Part shown: positions 1-8,751 of the stretch, piece after piece
Position numbering within the stretch: the first letter of the stretch is position 1
How the letters are laid out: each line of letters opens with the position of its first letter
From: Bacteroides muris (ex Afrizal et al. 2022)
GTDB lineage: Bacteria > Bacteroidota > Bacteroidia > Bacteroidales > Bacteroidaceae
Reading direction: 5' to 3'
Assembly (NCBI RefSeq): GCF_004793475.1
Contig: NZ_SRYZ01000006.1
Coordinates: 59,368-123,367 of the forward strand
DNA: 64,000 bases
The notes under the pieces: model-generated
What the model was told of the DNA's origin: nothing
The model's input: the letters and a program-made list of their open reading frames with translations, nothing else
Databases searched by the model: none
Translations under genes and position numbers: made by a program

Positions 1-484
1 GGCTTTTCTCGGCTTCCCGGCGGGCGGCGTCCATTTGTACCCAGCGTCCGCTCATCTTGATGGCGGCACTTAGCCCTATGGTCAGTATCATGGAGAAGGC
101 ATCGCGCAGGATGAATATCCATTTGGGAGGTCCTATGCGTTTGCTGCCTTTATCATCGTGGGCGTGTGCCTGAAACATGTATTCTTGCCATAGGTGGGCA
201 CCGGCGGTGATACAGATAATCAGCAGTGCGTTGAGCAGCAGATACTGCTTGATGCGTCCTTCGAACAAGTATCGTGGAATCAGGAAACAATAGTTTACGT
301 AGAACACGATGAGAAAGGAGAGGGGGATGACACTGCCGTGGCGCAGATAGTCCATCCAGGTGATGTTGAATCCGCTTCGCGTCATCATCAGAAAGGGGAA
401 ACCGAATATGATTCCCCAGCCTATGATGTGTATCAGGATTTCGATGCCACAGCGGCGTGGGTTGGGAAGTTGCAGTTTCATCAT
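1..484 (-). CDS. LytS-type sensor histidine kinase, N-terminal part (cut by window edge)
   Basis: Open frame from an ATG at 484 (a second ATG follows directly) running leftward off the window without a stop. The visible 161 residues hold four hydrophobic segments, at about residues 14-34, 50-70, 82-100 and 125-145, and then a charged linker. This is the layout of the membrane half of Bacteroidales LytS/YehU-type kinases, whose His_kinase and HATPase domains would follow. A LytTR response regulator usually sits downstream, outside the window. It points the same way as the efflux operon to its right, but about 250 bases separate them. The catalytic part is not visible, so the kinase call rests on the membrane layout and context. 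Confidence 0.7.
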   Translation of the reverse strand, partial: MMKLQLPNPRRCGIEILIHIIGWGIIFGFPFLMMTRSGFNITWMDYLRHGSVIPLSFLIVFYVNYCFLIPRYLFEGRIKQYLLLNALLIICITAGAHLWQEYMFQAHAHDDKGSKRIGPPKWIFILRDAFSMILTIGLSAAIKMSGRWVQMDAARREAEKS

Positions 485-558
485 GACACAAAGATAATAT
501 TTTTATATGGATATTGAAAACATCCGCAACACCTGTAGAGCTTTTCCTTGTTCGCAGG

Positions 559-620
559 GTGCGGATATGTATTCCAAGGTTGCGGATATGTGTCCCCAGC
601 TTGCGGATGTCTATCCCAAG
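559..620. repeat. Three imperfect tandem copies of a 20-21 bp unit
   Basis: Three head-to-tail units share the core TTGCGGATATGT followed by a CCAAG or CCCAG end (559-578, 579-599, 600-620). They lie upstream of the kinase start at 484, so they could be operator sites or the remains of a slippage event. Confidence 0.5.
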
Positions 621-671
621 GCTTGGGATAGAGATTATCTTTAGTTCCGCATAACTTTTCTTCTTGTTGGC

Positions 672-711
672 AGAAAGTTTTTTCCTAATACATAGAAAGT
701 TCTTTCCTAAT
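672..711. repeat. Two direct copies of an 18-bp unit
   Basis: The unit AGAAAGTTTTTTCCTAAT at 672-689 recurs at 694-711 with one mismatch, a period of 22 bp. It lies between the stop of the ABC permease (733) and the kinase start (484). The rest of the 485-732 gap shows no gene. Confidence 0.5.
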
Positions 712-732
712 GTCCGACAAGAGGAAGACTGG

Positions 733-1953
733 TTATTCGTAGCGTATGGCTTCTATCGGGTCGAGGTCCGCAGCCTTCTTGGCGGGATACCAACCGAAGA
801 ACACACCGGTAACGGTACATACGGCGAAGGAGAGGAATACGCTCCATGGCTGTATGAAGATGGGCCAGTGGGCAACGCTTCTCACTATCCAACTGGCGCC
901 GCAGCCTATGATGACGCCGATAATGCCTCCAGTGATGCTGATAAGAATGGCTTCGATGAGGAACTGGCTCAAGATGTCGACACCGCGTGCGCCTACACTC
1001 ATGCGTAGACCGATTTCGCGCGTGCGTTCCGTCACCGATACATACATGATGTTCATGATGCCGATGCCGCCCACAACGAGCGAGATGCCGGCGATGCAGG
1101 CAAGCAACGTGGTCATCAGGTCGGTGGTGGAGTTCAGCATGGTGCTGAGTTCCTGCTGGCTGCGGATGGTGAAGTCGTCATCGTCACTCTCCTTCAGCTT
1201 GTGGTTGCGGCGTAGTATCCCGGTAATTTCGCCGGTGGCATTGTCTGTCATCTCCTCGGTAAGGGCAGAGGCGAAGATACCGCTGAGATAGGTCTGTGCC
1301 AGCAGGCGTTTCATCACGGTGCTGTAAGGGGCAAGCACGACATCGTCCTGGTCCATGCCCATGGAGTTGTAGCCTTTGGACTTCAGCACGCCCACCACGC
1401 GGAAGGGAATTTGGTTGAAGCGTATGATACGTCCTACGGGGTCTTCTCCACCGGGGAAGAGATTGTCCCGGATGGTCTTTCCGATGACGCACACCTTGGC
1501 GGAGGTCTGTATGTCGGCTTCGGTAAACATTTCGCCGTTCTCTACGCTGAGCTGCCGGATTTCGAGATAATCCGTACCGACGCCGCTCACAGAGGAGGGG
1601 TAGTTGTTGTTGCCGGCGATGAGTTGTCCGCTGGAGGAGACATTGGGACTGACGGCAGCCAGGAAGTTGGTTTCGTTGCGCAGGGCTTCGTAGTCGGTCA
1701 GCTTCAGTGTCTGCATGGCGCTGGGGTCTTGGCGGACACCGCCACGCATGTCGGCACCGGGATGAATCATAATCATGTTGGAGCCCATCTCGGAGATTTG
1801 CGCTTGGATGCTTTTCTTCGAACCTTGTCCGATGGCAAGCATCGTGATGACGGACGCCACGCCGATAATGATGCCCAGCATGGTGAGGAATGCGCGCAGC
1901 TTGTTGTTGTTCAAGGCTCGCAGGGCTATTTTGAAAAGGTTTGTTCCGTTCAT
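733..1953 (-). CDS. MacB-type ABC transporter permease
   Basis: 406-residue permease of a tripartite efflux pump. The N-terminus has one membrane helix (about residues 21-43, LTMLGIIIGVASVITML) followed by a MacB_PCD periplasmic domain to about residue 240. A C-terminal FtsX domain has three helices, and the protein ends in the typical FGWYPAKKAADLDPIEAIRYE-like tail of this family. The start codon shares one base with the stop of the ATPase gene (TAATG), so the two are translationally coupled. The ATP-binding domain is encoded separately, unlike E. coli MacB, which fuses both. The substrate cannot be read from the sequence; macrolides, peptides or lipids are all known for the family. Confidence 0.9.
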   Translation of the reverse strand: MNGTNLFKIALRALNNNKLRAFLTMLGIIIGVASVITMLAIGQGSKKSIQAQISEMGSNMIMIHPGADMRGGVRQDPSAMQTLKLTDYEALRNETNFLAAVSPNVSSSGQLIAGNNNYPSSVSGVGTDYLEIRQLSVENGEMFTEADIQTSAKVCVIGKTIRDNLFPGGEDPVGRIIRFNQIPFRVVGVLKSKGYNSMGMDQDDVVLAPYSTVMKRLLAQTYLSGIFASALTEEMTDNATGEITGILRRNHKLKESDDDDFTIRSQQELSTMLNSTTDLMTTLLACIAGISLVVGGIGIMNIMYVSVTERTREIGLRMSVGARGVDILSQFLIEAILISITGGIIGVIIGCGASWIVRSVAHWPIFIQPWSVFLSFAVCTVTGVFFGWYPAKKAADLDPIEAIRYE

Positions 1954-2699
1954 TAGTCTTCCTCCTGTTTAGGTAATGCGGCCAGGGCTTCGGCTGCATT
2001 CTGAATATGGGTGTTGATTGTATCGTCCTTGATTTGCCCGTCGCGCAGCACGATGTTGCGGCTGCTGTACTGGGCTATTTCGGGATTGTGTGTCACGAAG
2101 ATGATAGTACGTCCTTCGGCATGCAGCTTTTGGAACAGTACCAGAATCTCGAAAGAGGTACGGGTGTCCAGATTACCCGTGGCTTCGTCTGCCAGGATAA
2201 CCGCGGGATTGTTCACCAGGGCGCGGGCGATGGCTACGCGTTGCATCTGTCCGCCGGACATCTGATTGGACTTATGCTCCAGTCGGTCGCCCAGTCCTAC
2301 GGCTTGCAGGGCTTCGATGGCGCGCCTCCGCCTTTCGGAAGCCGAGACGGAGGAGTTGTACATCAGCGGTAGCTCCACATTCTCCACGGCAGTGGTTTTG
2401 GGCAGCAGGTTATAGTTTTGGAATACGAATCCGATTTTACGGTTGCGCAGTACGGCACGTTGAGGCTTGCTCATGGTGCGTACGGAGATGCCGTCCAGCA
2501 GGTATTCGCCGCTGGTGGGCGTGTCCAGGCAGCCGAGGGTATTCAGCAAAGTAGACTTTCCGGAGCCCGATGTGCCCATGATGGTGACAAACTCGCCTTC
2601 GTGGATGGTGAACGAGACGCCGCGCAGGGCATGCACGGTTTCGTCTCCCACCTGGAAGTTCCGTTTGATATTTTGAAGTTCAATGACTGCTTTGTTCAT
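1953..2699 (-). CDS. ABC transporter ATP-binding protein (MacB/LolD type)
   Basis: 248-residue ATPase driving the permease encoded next to it. Walker A is GTSGSGKST near residue 43, the Q-loop is in VFQNYNLLP, the signature is [15 protein letters not shown] and Walker B is VILADEATGNLD, all intact. The spacing and sequence are those of the MacB/LolD/FtsE group, which works with FtsX-type permeases. It lies between the adaptor gene (15-base gap) and the permease gene (one-base overlap), as the third of four genes read from the promoter near 5390. Confidence 0.92.
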   Translation of the reverse strand: MNKAVIELQNIKRNFQVGDETVHALRGVSFTIHEGEFVTIMGTSGSGKSTLLNTLGCLDTPTSGEYLLDGISVRTMSKPQRAVLRNRKIGFVFQNYNLLPKTTAVENVELPLMYNSSVSASERRRRAIEALQAVGLGDRLEHKSNQMSGGQMQRVAIARALVNNPAVILADEATGNLDTRTSFEILVLFQKLHAEGRTIIFVTHNPEIAQYSSRNIVLRDGQIKDDTINTHIQNAAEALAALPKQEED

Positions 2700-2714
2700 A
2701 ATTCTTTTTTTATA

Positions 2715-3944
2715 TTATTTTCCGTTCTTCTTCTTGCTTCCCGGAGGGCCGGGCATGAACGGACTTTTTTCACCGCCGGGAACTTCCCTGTTCATGTCCG
2801 GAGCACCGCTGCCGGGCAGGCTGCCGATGGTGGCTTCGGTCACCACTACGGTACCTTCGTTAATGCCGCTGATGATTTCCGTGTTGACTCCGTTGGAGAT
2901 ACCGATTTTCACTGGATGGGCGGTAAAGGTGTTGCCTTCGCGTGTCCAGAGTTTATGTTCCCCTTCGCAGTCTTTCACGATATCATTGTCGCCGATAAGC
3001 GGTTTTTCGGGGTTGAAACGCAGGGCACGGGCGGGAGCGCACAGCACGTTTTTGCGGTCGAGGGTGAAGATGGTGACGTTGGCTGTCAGACGTGGCTTCA
3101 GTTTCAGGTCCGGGTTGTGGGCGGAGATGACTACTTCGTAGGTCACAACCGTGCTGGTGCCGGTGCTCGACGTGCTGCTTGAGCTGGCATCTCCCAGGCG
3201 GATTTGCGTGACTACTCCTTCAAACACGTCATTCGGATAGGCGTCTACGGTAAATGTGGCGCGCTGTCCTTCTTCCACACCGCCTATGTCGGCTTCATCC
3301 ACATCGGCCACAACTTGCATCTGCGTCAGGTCGGCAGCGATGGTGAACAGTGTCGGCGTCTCAAATCCGGAAGCTACGGTCTGTCCGGCTTCCACGTCGC
3401 GGCTGATGACCACGCCGTCAATGGGAGAGGTGATGGTGGCATAGGAAAGGTTGCGTTCGGCCTTTGCCAGTGATGCCTGGCTGCTTTCGTAGTTGCTCTT
3501 GGCTTTCTCGTAGTTATAGACGGACTGCTCATAGTCCGTTGTGGCGATGAGCTGCTTTTCGTTCAAGGTCTTGTTGCGTTCGTAGAGTTTCTTCTGGTAG
3601 TCGTACTCGGCCTTTGCACCGTTATAGGCGGCGCGTTGCGAAGCGAGTTCGCTTTGCAGTGTCACGCGGTCCATCTCGGCAATGAGCTGGCCTTTGGTTA
3701 CTACGGAATTGTAGTCTACATAAATCTTGTCGATGATACCGCTCACCTGGGTACCCACTTCTACTTCCGTCACCGGTTCGATGGTTCCCGTGGCGGTTAC
3801 GGATTCGGCAATCTCGCCTTTACTGACGGTGGCTGTGGCGTAGGTCACCCCGTGCTTGGCCTTTGCGCCACCAAAGAGGCATACGCCGCCGCCCACTATG
3901 ACTACGGCAGCTACGGCAATGAGGATGGTTCTTTTTTTGTTCAT
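2715..3944 (-). CDS. Efflux periplasmic adaptor (MacA/HlyD family)
   Basis: 409-residue membrane fusion protein linking the inner-membrane pump to the TolC-like channel. An N-terminal anchor helix spans residues 6-25 (a run of I, V, A and G ending in GGVCLFGG). Then come a barrel-sandwich half (VEVGTQVSGIIDKIYVDYNS), a long alpha-hairpin rich in Q, K, E and Y (about 90-170), the returning half-motif (SPIDGVVISRDVEAGQTV), a beta-barrel domain, and a membrane-proximal domain. A short disordered stretch with a run of S and T (about residue 255) and a Pro/Gly/Lys tail end the protein. It follows the TolC gene by 14 bases. Confidence 0.92.
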   Translation of the reverse strand: MNKKRTILIAVAAVVIVGGGVCLFGGAKAKHGVTYATATVSKGEIAESVTATGTIEPVTEVEVGTQVSGIIDKIYVDYNSVVTKGQLIAEMDRVTLQSELASQRAAYNGAKAEYDYQKKLYERNKTLNEKQLIATTDYEQSVYNYEKAKSNYESSQASLAKAERNLSYATITSPIDGVVISRDVEAGQTVASGFETPTLFTIAADLTQMQVVADVDEADIGGVEEGQRATFTVDAYPNDVFEGVVTQIRLGDASSSSTSSTGTSTVVTYEVVISAHNPDLKLKPRLTANVTIFTLDRKNVLCAPARALRFNPEKPLIGDNDIVKDCEGEHKLWTREGNTFTAHPVKIGISNGVNTEIISGINEGTVVVTEATIGSLPGSGAPDMNREVPGGEKSPFMPGPPGSKKKNGK

Positions 3945-3958
3945 ATATATATAAGGTA

Positions 3959-5359
3959 TTATAATTCGATTTTTTCTCCTTGGTAAAACTTCAGTAGCTG
4001 CATGTTCAGTATTGCCATGTACTTGGCCTGCAGCGTTTCCTGCTGTGCGTTGAGCAGATTACTCTTTTCCGTCAGCAGTTCTACGGTATTCTTCATGCCC
4101 AGGTTGAACTGTTCCCGGATTAGCTCATAGCTGATCTGCGTACTTTTCAGTTTCTCCGTAGCAGCGACGTAGCGTTGCTGTGCGCTGTTGGCATCGAGCC
4201 AGAGGGTTTCGACGGTTTTGTATAGTGCCTTCTGGTCATCCAGCAAGTCCAGCTCACTGGTTTGCTTCTGAATTTTGGCCTTCTCTATGGCACTTTTGGT
4301 CTGCCGGTTGCTGAAGATAGGCACGCTTACGGTGAAGCCCAGCGAGTTGTTCCAGTTCTGCTTTACCTGCTCGCTGAAGGTGAAGTCGTTGCCATTGGCA
4401 TGGCTGGTTCCGATACCGGCGCTGAGGCTCAGTGTAGGCAGATAGCCTGCGCGGGCAATCTTGATGTCGAGGTCGGATGTCTGTATGTTCAGTTTGCCTG
4501 CTTCTATCTCCGGACGAAGCACGAGGGCAGAGCGATAGACATCCGTCTTGGCGGGCAGGGGTGCCAGTACGTTTTCTGTGCCCAGGGCAGGGATGTAGAG
4601 GTTCATTTCGGCTTCGCCATCCAGTTCCAGAAGCTGTTTCAGCTGTAGTTTGTAGTCTTGCAGGGTGGCTTGCGCTGTCACCAACTGGTACTTGTCGGTG
4701 CTTACCTGCGCTTCCAGTTGTGCCAGGTCGCTCTTGGCTATGCTTCCTGCTTCAAGAAGCTGGCGGGCGCGTTCGCATTCGGCCTGGCTCACTTTCAGGG
4801 TAGATTCGTTCACTTTCACGGCTTCGGTGGCGTAGAGTATCTGTACGTAGTTCTGTGCGATGCTTTCCTCGATGCTGTTTTCGCTTTGGGCCACGCTGAG
4901 CTCGGCAATGCGGCGGTTCAGTTGCTGCTGTTTGATGGTGTTGAGGCGCTTCCCGCCATTGTAGAGAGTCCAGTTGGCATCAATGCCGTAGCTACCGTTG
5001 TAGGAAGTCTTGCTCTGGCTGCTGGTGATATTGTCACCGTCGATGATGGTGTTTGTTTCGCTCTTCGGGCGATTCACGATACGCTGGTTCACACTGGCCG
5101 AAAGGTTGGGGAAGAGGGCGGCTTGGGCGGCCTTTACGTCTACCCGGGCACTTTCCGCACTGAGGCGGTTCTTACGGATGGTGATGTTTTGCCGTAAGGC
5201 ATAGTCGATGCACGACTGCAAGTCCCATAGGGCGGCCAGGCTGTCGGCAGGCTGTTCGGAATTTCCGATAGTCTGCGCGGGAGTGGCGTTTTGGGCGGCC
5301 AATCCCATGCAGCTTGCCATACATAGCGCTATCACTGTCAATCTTTTTACATTCGTCAT
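3959..5359 (-). CDS. TolC-family outer membrane efflux protein
   Basis: 466-residue outer membrane channel with a cleavable signal peptide (MTNVKRLTVIALCMASCMGLAAQ) and two OEP repeats made of long coiled helices and short strands. The first begins near LWDLQSCIDYALRQN and the second near YRSALVLRPEI. It is the first gene of the four-gene efflux operon and lies just behind the promoter at 5389-5420. Having the channel first and the permease last is common in Bacteroidales efflux operons of this type. Start chosen at the ATG that gives the signal peptide. Confidence 0.9.
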   Translation of the reverse strand: MTNVKRLTVIALCMASCMGLAAQNATPAQTIGNSEQPADSLAALWDLQSCIDYALRQNITIRKNRLSAESARVDVKAAQAALFPNLSASVNQRIVNRPKSETNTIIDGDNITSSQSKTSYNGSYGIDANWTLYNGGKRLNTIKQQQLNRRIAELSVAQSENSIEESIAQNYVQILYATEAVKVNESTLKVSQAECERARQLLEAGSIAKSDLAQLEAQVSTDKYQLVTAQATLQDYKLQLKQLLELDGEAEMNLYIPALGTENVLAPLPAKTDVYRSALVLRPEIEAGKLNIQTSDLDIKIARAGYLPTLSLSAGIGTSHANGNDFTFSEQVKQNWNNSLGFTVSVPIFSNRQTKSAIEKAKIQKQTSELDLLDDQKALYKTVETLWLDANSAQQRYVAATEKLKSTQISYELIREQFNLGMKNTVELLTEKSNLLNAQQETLQAKYMAILNMQLLKFYQGEKIEL

Positions 5360-5388
5360 ATCTTCGTTATTCTATGGTTTTACATTGG

Positions 5389-5420
5389 CAAATGTAGCGG
5401 AGTGGAGAAAGGATTGCAAA
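5389..5420 (-). promoter_or_regulatory. Bacteroides-type promoter of the efflux operon
   Basis: On the minus strand a TACATTTG -7 box (5389-5396) is preceded by TTTG (5417-5420) at 20 bp, matching the Bacteroides TTTG-N19-20-TAnnTTTG pattern. Initiation would fall about 25 bases before the TolC-family ATG. Confidence 0.65.
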
Positions 5421-5515
5421 AGTGATAGACGTTGGGAGAATTTTTCTCGTCTAAAATCTTTTTTGTACCGATGAATGGGAGAACTCTTTTTTCTGTTCAA
5501 CTTTTTACTTTTTTA

Positions 5516-5547
5516 TTTGTTCTTTATATAAAAGTATTTTATATTTG
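5516..5547 (+). promoter_or_regulatory. Bacteroides-type promoter for DUF4492-cydAB
   Basis: TTTG (5516-5519), 20 bp, then TATATTTG (5540-5547) on the plus strand. The predicted start of transcription is shortly before the ATG at 5570. Confidence 0.65.
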
Positions 5548-5569
5548 TAATCATTATAATTTTATCGAC

Positions 5570-5809
5570 ATGAAACGGACTGCGGTGAATATTTGGCGTT
5601 TTTATTTGGAAGGTTTCCGAAGTATGACGTTAGGGCGTACTTTGTGGCTTATCATCCTTGTGAAGTTATTTATCATGTTCTTTATTCTCCGCCTTTTCTT
5701 CTTTCCACGGTTCTTGAATACTCCCGTGGTGGGCGATGACAAGGAAGGCTACGTCAGCAATGAGCTTATCCACCGGAGTCTGGGCAGTGACCTTCTACCT
5801 TCCCAATAA
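5570..5809 (+). CDS. DUF4492 small membrane protein of the bd-oxidase operon
   Basis: 79 residues with one long hydrophobic helix (LWLIILVKLFIMFFILRLFFF, quoted here in part as residues about 25-45) and a hydrophilic C-terminal tail containing GDDKEGYVSNELIHR. It matches the DUF4492 family, known almost only from immediately upstream of cydA in Bacteroidetes and Campylobacterota. The start at 5570 follows the promoter; an in-frame ATG lies further upstream at 5432 but precedes the promoter. Size, single helix and position suggest a small accessory subunit like CydX/CydS, which is inference. Confidence 0.8.
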   Translation: MKRTAVNIWRFYLEGFRSMTLGRTLWLIILVKLFIMFFILRLFFFPRFLNTPVVGDDKEGYVSNELIHRSLGSDLLPSQ

Positions 5810-5854
5810 CTCTCAGCAAATAATTTATAACTCATAACACATAACTTGATTCTT

Positions 5855-7429
5855 ATGCTTGAACACATTGACACTTCTCTGATTGACTGGTCGAGAGCCC
5901 AATTTGCCTTGACAGCCATCTATCACTGGATTTTTGTGCCGCTGACACTTGGACTGGCGGTAATTATGGGCATCATGGAGACGGTGTACTACCGTACGGG
6001 TGACGAATTTTGGAAACGTACCGCCAAATTCTGGATGAAGATTTTCGGTATCAACTTTGCCATTGGTGTGGCAACCGGCATCATTCTGGAGTTTGAATTC
6101 GGTACGAATTGGAGTAATTACAGCTGGTTTGTGGGCGACATCTTCGGTGCGCCGCTTGCCATCGAGGGTATTTTGGCTTTCTTTATGGAAGCAACGTTTA
6201 TCGCCGTCATGTTCTTCGGCTGGGATAAGGTGAGCAAGCGTTTCCACTTGGCATCTACCTGGCTCACGGGGCTGGGCGCCACGATTTCCGCCTGGTGGAT
6301 TCTGGTTGCCAATGCGTGGATGCAGAACCCCGTAGGCATGGAGTTCAATCCCGATACGGCACGCAACGAGATGGTGGACTTCTGGGCTGTGGCAACTTCG
6401 CCGATGGCTGTCAACAAGTTCTTCCACAGTGTGCTGTCCGGCTGGGTGCTGGCTGCCGTGTTTGTAGTAGGCGTAAGCTGCTGGTATCTGTGGAAGAAGC
6501 GTGAAAAGGAATTTGCGCTGGCAAGTGTAAAGATTGCCGCATGGGTAGGGCTGTGTGCCGCTGTGCTCTCTGCCTGGACGGGTGATGGCTCGGGCTATCA
6601 GGTGGCGCAAAAGCAGCCGATGAAGCTTGCCGCCATGGAAGGGTATTATGAAGGAGAGCAGGGTGCGGGGCTGGTAGCCTTCGGTCTGCTGAATCCTGCC
6701 AAGCAGACGCCGCAGGACGGAGTAGATCCCTTCCTTTTCCGTGTGGAAATCCCTAAGATGCTGTCGCTGCTTGCCGAACGGAAGATGGATGCTTTTGTTC
6801 CCGGCATCAATGACTTGCTGAAAGGCGGATATCCGTTGAGGGACGGTACCATAGCGCTTTCGGCAGAAGAGAAAATAGAAAAAGGAAAAACGGCCATCGG
6901 TGCGTTTGCCGCCTATCGTGCAGCCAAGGCGGCGGGCAATGATGCGGATGCAGAGGTGGCTGCCAAAGTGCTGAAAGATAATGTAGCCTATTTCGGTTAC
7001 GGCTATATCAAGGATGCGAACGAGCTGGTGCCCAATGTGCCTCTTACGTTCTACATGTTCCGTGTGATGGTGATGTTGGGGGGATATTTCATCCTCTTCT
7101 TTATCGTGGTGCTGTTCCTGGCCTATAAGAAAGACTTGTCGCAGATGCCGTGGATGCATTGGGTGGCTATGCTCACCATTCCGTTGGGCTATCTGGCCGG
7201 ACAAGCCGGATGGGTGGTTGCCGAGTGCGGTCGTCAGCCGTGGGCCATCCAAGACATGCTGCCTACGAGTGCGGCTATCTCTAAGCTGGACGTAGGCTCC
7301 GTGCAGACCACGTTCTTTATCTTCCTTGTGCTTTTCACTGTCATGCTGATTGCCGAGGTGGGAATTATGCTGAAGGCCATTCGCAAAGGTCCGGAAACCG
7401 AAACGCACACACCGTCACATAACTCATAA
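5855..7429 (+). CDS. cydA: Cytochrome bd ubiquinol oxidase subunit I
   Basis: 524-residue haem-bearing quinol oxidase subunit. The N-terminus SRAQFALTAIYHWIFVPLTL carries the conserved His (residue 24 here) that in E. coli is a b595/d-side haem ligand. Further conserved blocks include the GINFAIGVATGI helix, GDGSGYQVAQKQPMKLAAME at the start of the Q-loop, and the late GWVVAECGRQPW motif. Length is close to E. coli CydA. A TTG lies three codons upstream (5846), but the ATG at 5855 fits the family start. It is followed by cydB after 20 bases. The enzyme supports nanaerobic respiration in Bacteroides. Confidence 0.97.
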   Translation: MLEHIDTSLIDWSRAQFALTAIYHWIFVPLTLGLAVIMGIMETVYYRTGDEFWKRTAKFWMKIFGINFAIGVATGIILEFEFGTNWSNYSWFVGDIFGAPLAIEGILAFFMEATFIAVMFFGWDKVSKRFHLASTWLTGLGATISAWWILVANAWMQNPVGMEFNPDTARNEMVDFWAVATSPMAVNKFFHSVLSGWVLAAVFVVGVSCWYLWKKREKEFALASVKIAAWVGLCAAVLSAWTGDGSGYQVAQKQPMKLAAMEGYYEGEQGAGLVAFGLLNPAKQTPQDGVDPFLFRVEIPKMLSLLAERKMDAFVPGINDLLKGGYPLRDGTIALSAEEKIEKGKTAIGAFAAYRAAKAAGNDADAEVAAKVLKDNVAYFGYGYIKDANELVPNVPLTFYMFRVMVMLGGYFILFFIVVLFLAYKKDLSQMPWMHWVAMLTIPLGYLAGQAGWVVAECGRQPWAIQDMLPTSAAISKLDVGSVQTTFFIFLVLFTVMLIAEVGIMLKAIRKGPETETHTPSHNS

Positions 7430-7449
7430 CTTATAACTCATAACTTACA

Positions 7450-8598
7450 ATGAATGCTTATATATTTCTTCAACACTATTGGTGGTTTGTAGTCTCCTTG
7501 CTGGGAGCACTGCTGGTATTCCTGCTGTTTGTGCAGGGAGGTAATTCGCTTCTGTTCTGTCTGGGGAAGACGGAGGAGCAGAAGAAGATGATGATTAATT
7601 CTACGGGACGGAAGTGGGAGTTCACATTTACAACGCTTGTCACGTTTGGAGGTGCGTTCTTTGCTTCGTTTCCGTTGTTCTATAGCACTAGTTTCGGAGG
7701 GGCCTATTGGTTGTGGATGATTATTCTGTTCAGCTTTGTGTTGCAGGCTGTCAGCTACGAGTTCCAGTCGAAAGCGGGAAATCTGTTGGGCAAGACAACG
7801 TATCGCACGTTCCTGGTGATAAACGGAGTGGTAGGTCCGGTATTGCTGGGTGGGGCAGTGTCCACGTTCTTCACGGGGTCTAACTTCTATATCAATAAAG
7901 GGAATATCGCAGATGCGGCAATGCCGGTTATCAGCCAATGGGCTAACGGCTGGCATGGGTTGGATGCGTTGCTTAATCCGTGGAATGTGGTGCTGGGGCT
8001 GGCTGTATTCTTCCTGGCACGCATCTTGGGAGCGCTCTATTTTATTAATAATATCAATGAGGATGATTTGGTGAGACGTTGTCGCCGGGCACTCTGGGGA
8101 AATACAGCATTGTTTCTGTTATTCTTCCTGGCCTTCGTCATCCGTACGCTGGTGGCCGACGGCTATGCTGTACGTCCGGAAACGGGAGAGGTGTTTATGG
8201 AACCTTACAAGTATCTGACGAACTTCCTGCAGATGCCGGTAGTGCTGCTTGTATTTCTTGTTGGTGTGGTGGCTGTGCTCTGGGGCATCATCCGCACGCT
8301 GTGGAAGCCGACATTCGATAAAGGTATCTGGTTTGCCGGTGCAGGGACGGTGCTTACGGTATTGGCACTGCTGCTTGTGACAGGCTATAACAATACGGCC
8401 TATTATCCTTCTACCCACGACCTGCAAAGCTCACTCACGTTGGCAAACAGTTGCTCGAGCCGGTTCACACTGAAGGTTATGGCTTATGTCTCTATCCTTG
8501 TTCCTTTCGTTCTTGCCTACATCTTCTACGCATGGCGCAGCATAGACAATCGTAAGATTGATGCGAAGGAGATGGAAGAGGGTGGACACGCATATTGA
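7450..8598 (+). CDS. cydB: Cytochrome bd ubiquinol oxidase subunit II
   Basis: 382-residue second subunit of the bd oxidase with eight or more hydrophobic segments. It begins with the family-typical MNAYIFLQHYWWFVVSLLGALLVFLLF stretch (positions 7450-7530) and ends with VAYIFYAWRSIDNRKID-like residues. It lies directly behind cydA with the same orientation and closes the operon. Downstream is a convergent gene and a long inverted repeat that can end transcription from both sides. No CydX-type peptide is visible after it; the only small partner candidate is DUF4492 at the operon start. Confidence 0.95.
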   Translation: MNAYIFLQHYWWFVVSLLGALLVFLLFVQGGNSLLFCLGKTEEQKKMMINSTGRKWEFTFTTLVTFGGAFFASFPLFYSTSFGGAYWLWMIILFSFVLQAVSYEFQSKAGNLLGKTTYRTFLVINGVVGPVLLGGAVSTFFTGSNFYINKGNIADAAMPVISQWANGWHGLDALLNPWNVVLGLAVFFLARILGALYFINNINEDDLVRRCRRALWGNTALFLLFFLAFVIRTLVADGYAVRPETGEVFMEPYKYLTNFLQMPVVLLVFLVGVVAVLWGIIRTLWKPTFDKGIWFAGAGTVLTVLALLLVTGYNNTAYYPSTHDLQSSLTLANSCSSRFTLKVMAYVSILVPFVLAYIFYAWRSIDNRKIDAKEMEEGGHAY

Positions 8599-8699
8599 TT
8601 GAAAATTGAAGTGAGAGAGACTAAGGATGCAGAACTGGGTGCCAGTTTCATCAATCGCAGAATTAGTCTTTCTCTTTTATCGTTTTTTGTATTTTTGAC

Positions 8700-8745
8700 A
8701 ATGTGATTAATGTGCCAATATGCTAATCGGCACATTAATCACATT
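8700..8745. terminator. 17-bp perfect inverted repeat between convergent genes
   Basis: Arms at 8700-8716 and 8729-8745 are perfectly complementary, with a 12-base loop. It lies between the 3' ends of cydB and the OmpA-like gene and overlaps none of them. It is AT-rich with no clear T-tract, so it may be a bidirectional terminator or a protein site. Confidence 0.5.
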
Positions 8746-8751
8746 CGCACG

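Noticed and set aside
5825..7408. Long minus-strand open frame of 527 codons antisense to cydA
   Set aside because: Its composition is rich in His, Arg and Gln with no domain, and it mirrors the codon pattern of a certain cydA on the other strand.
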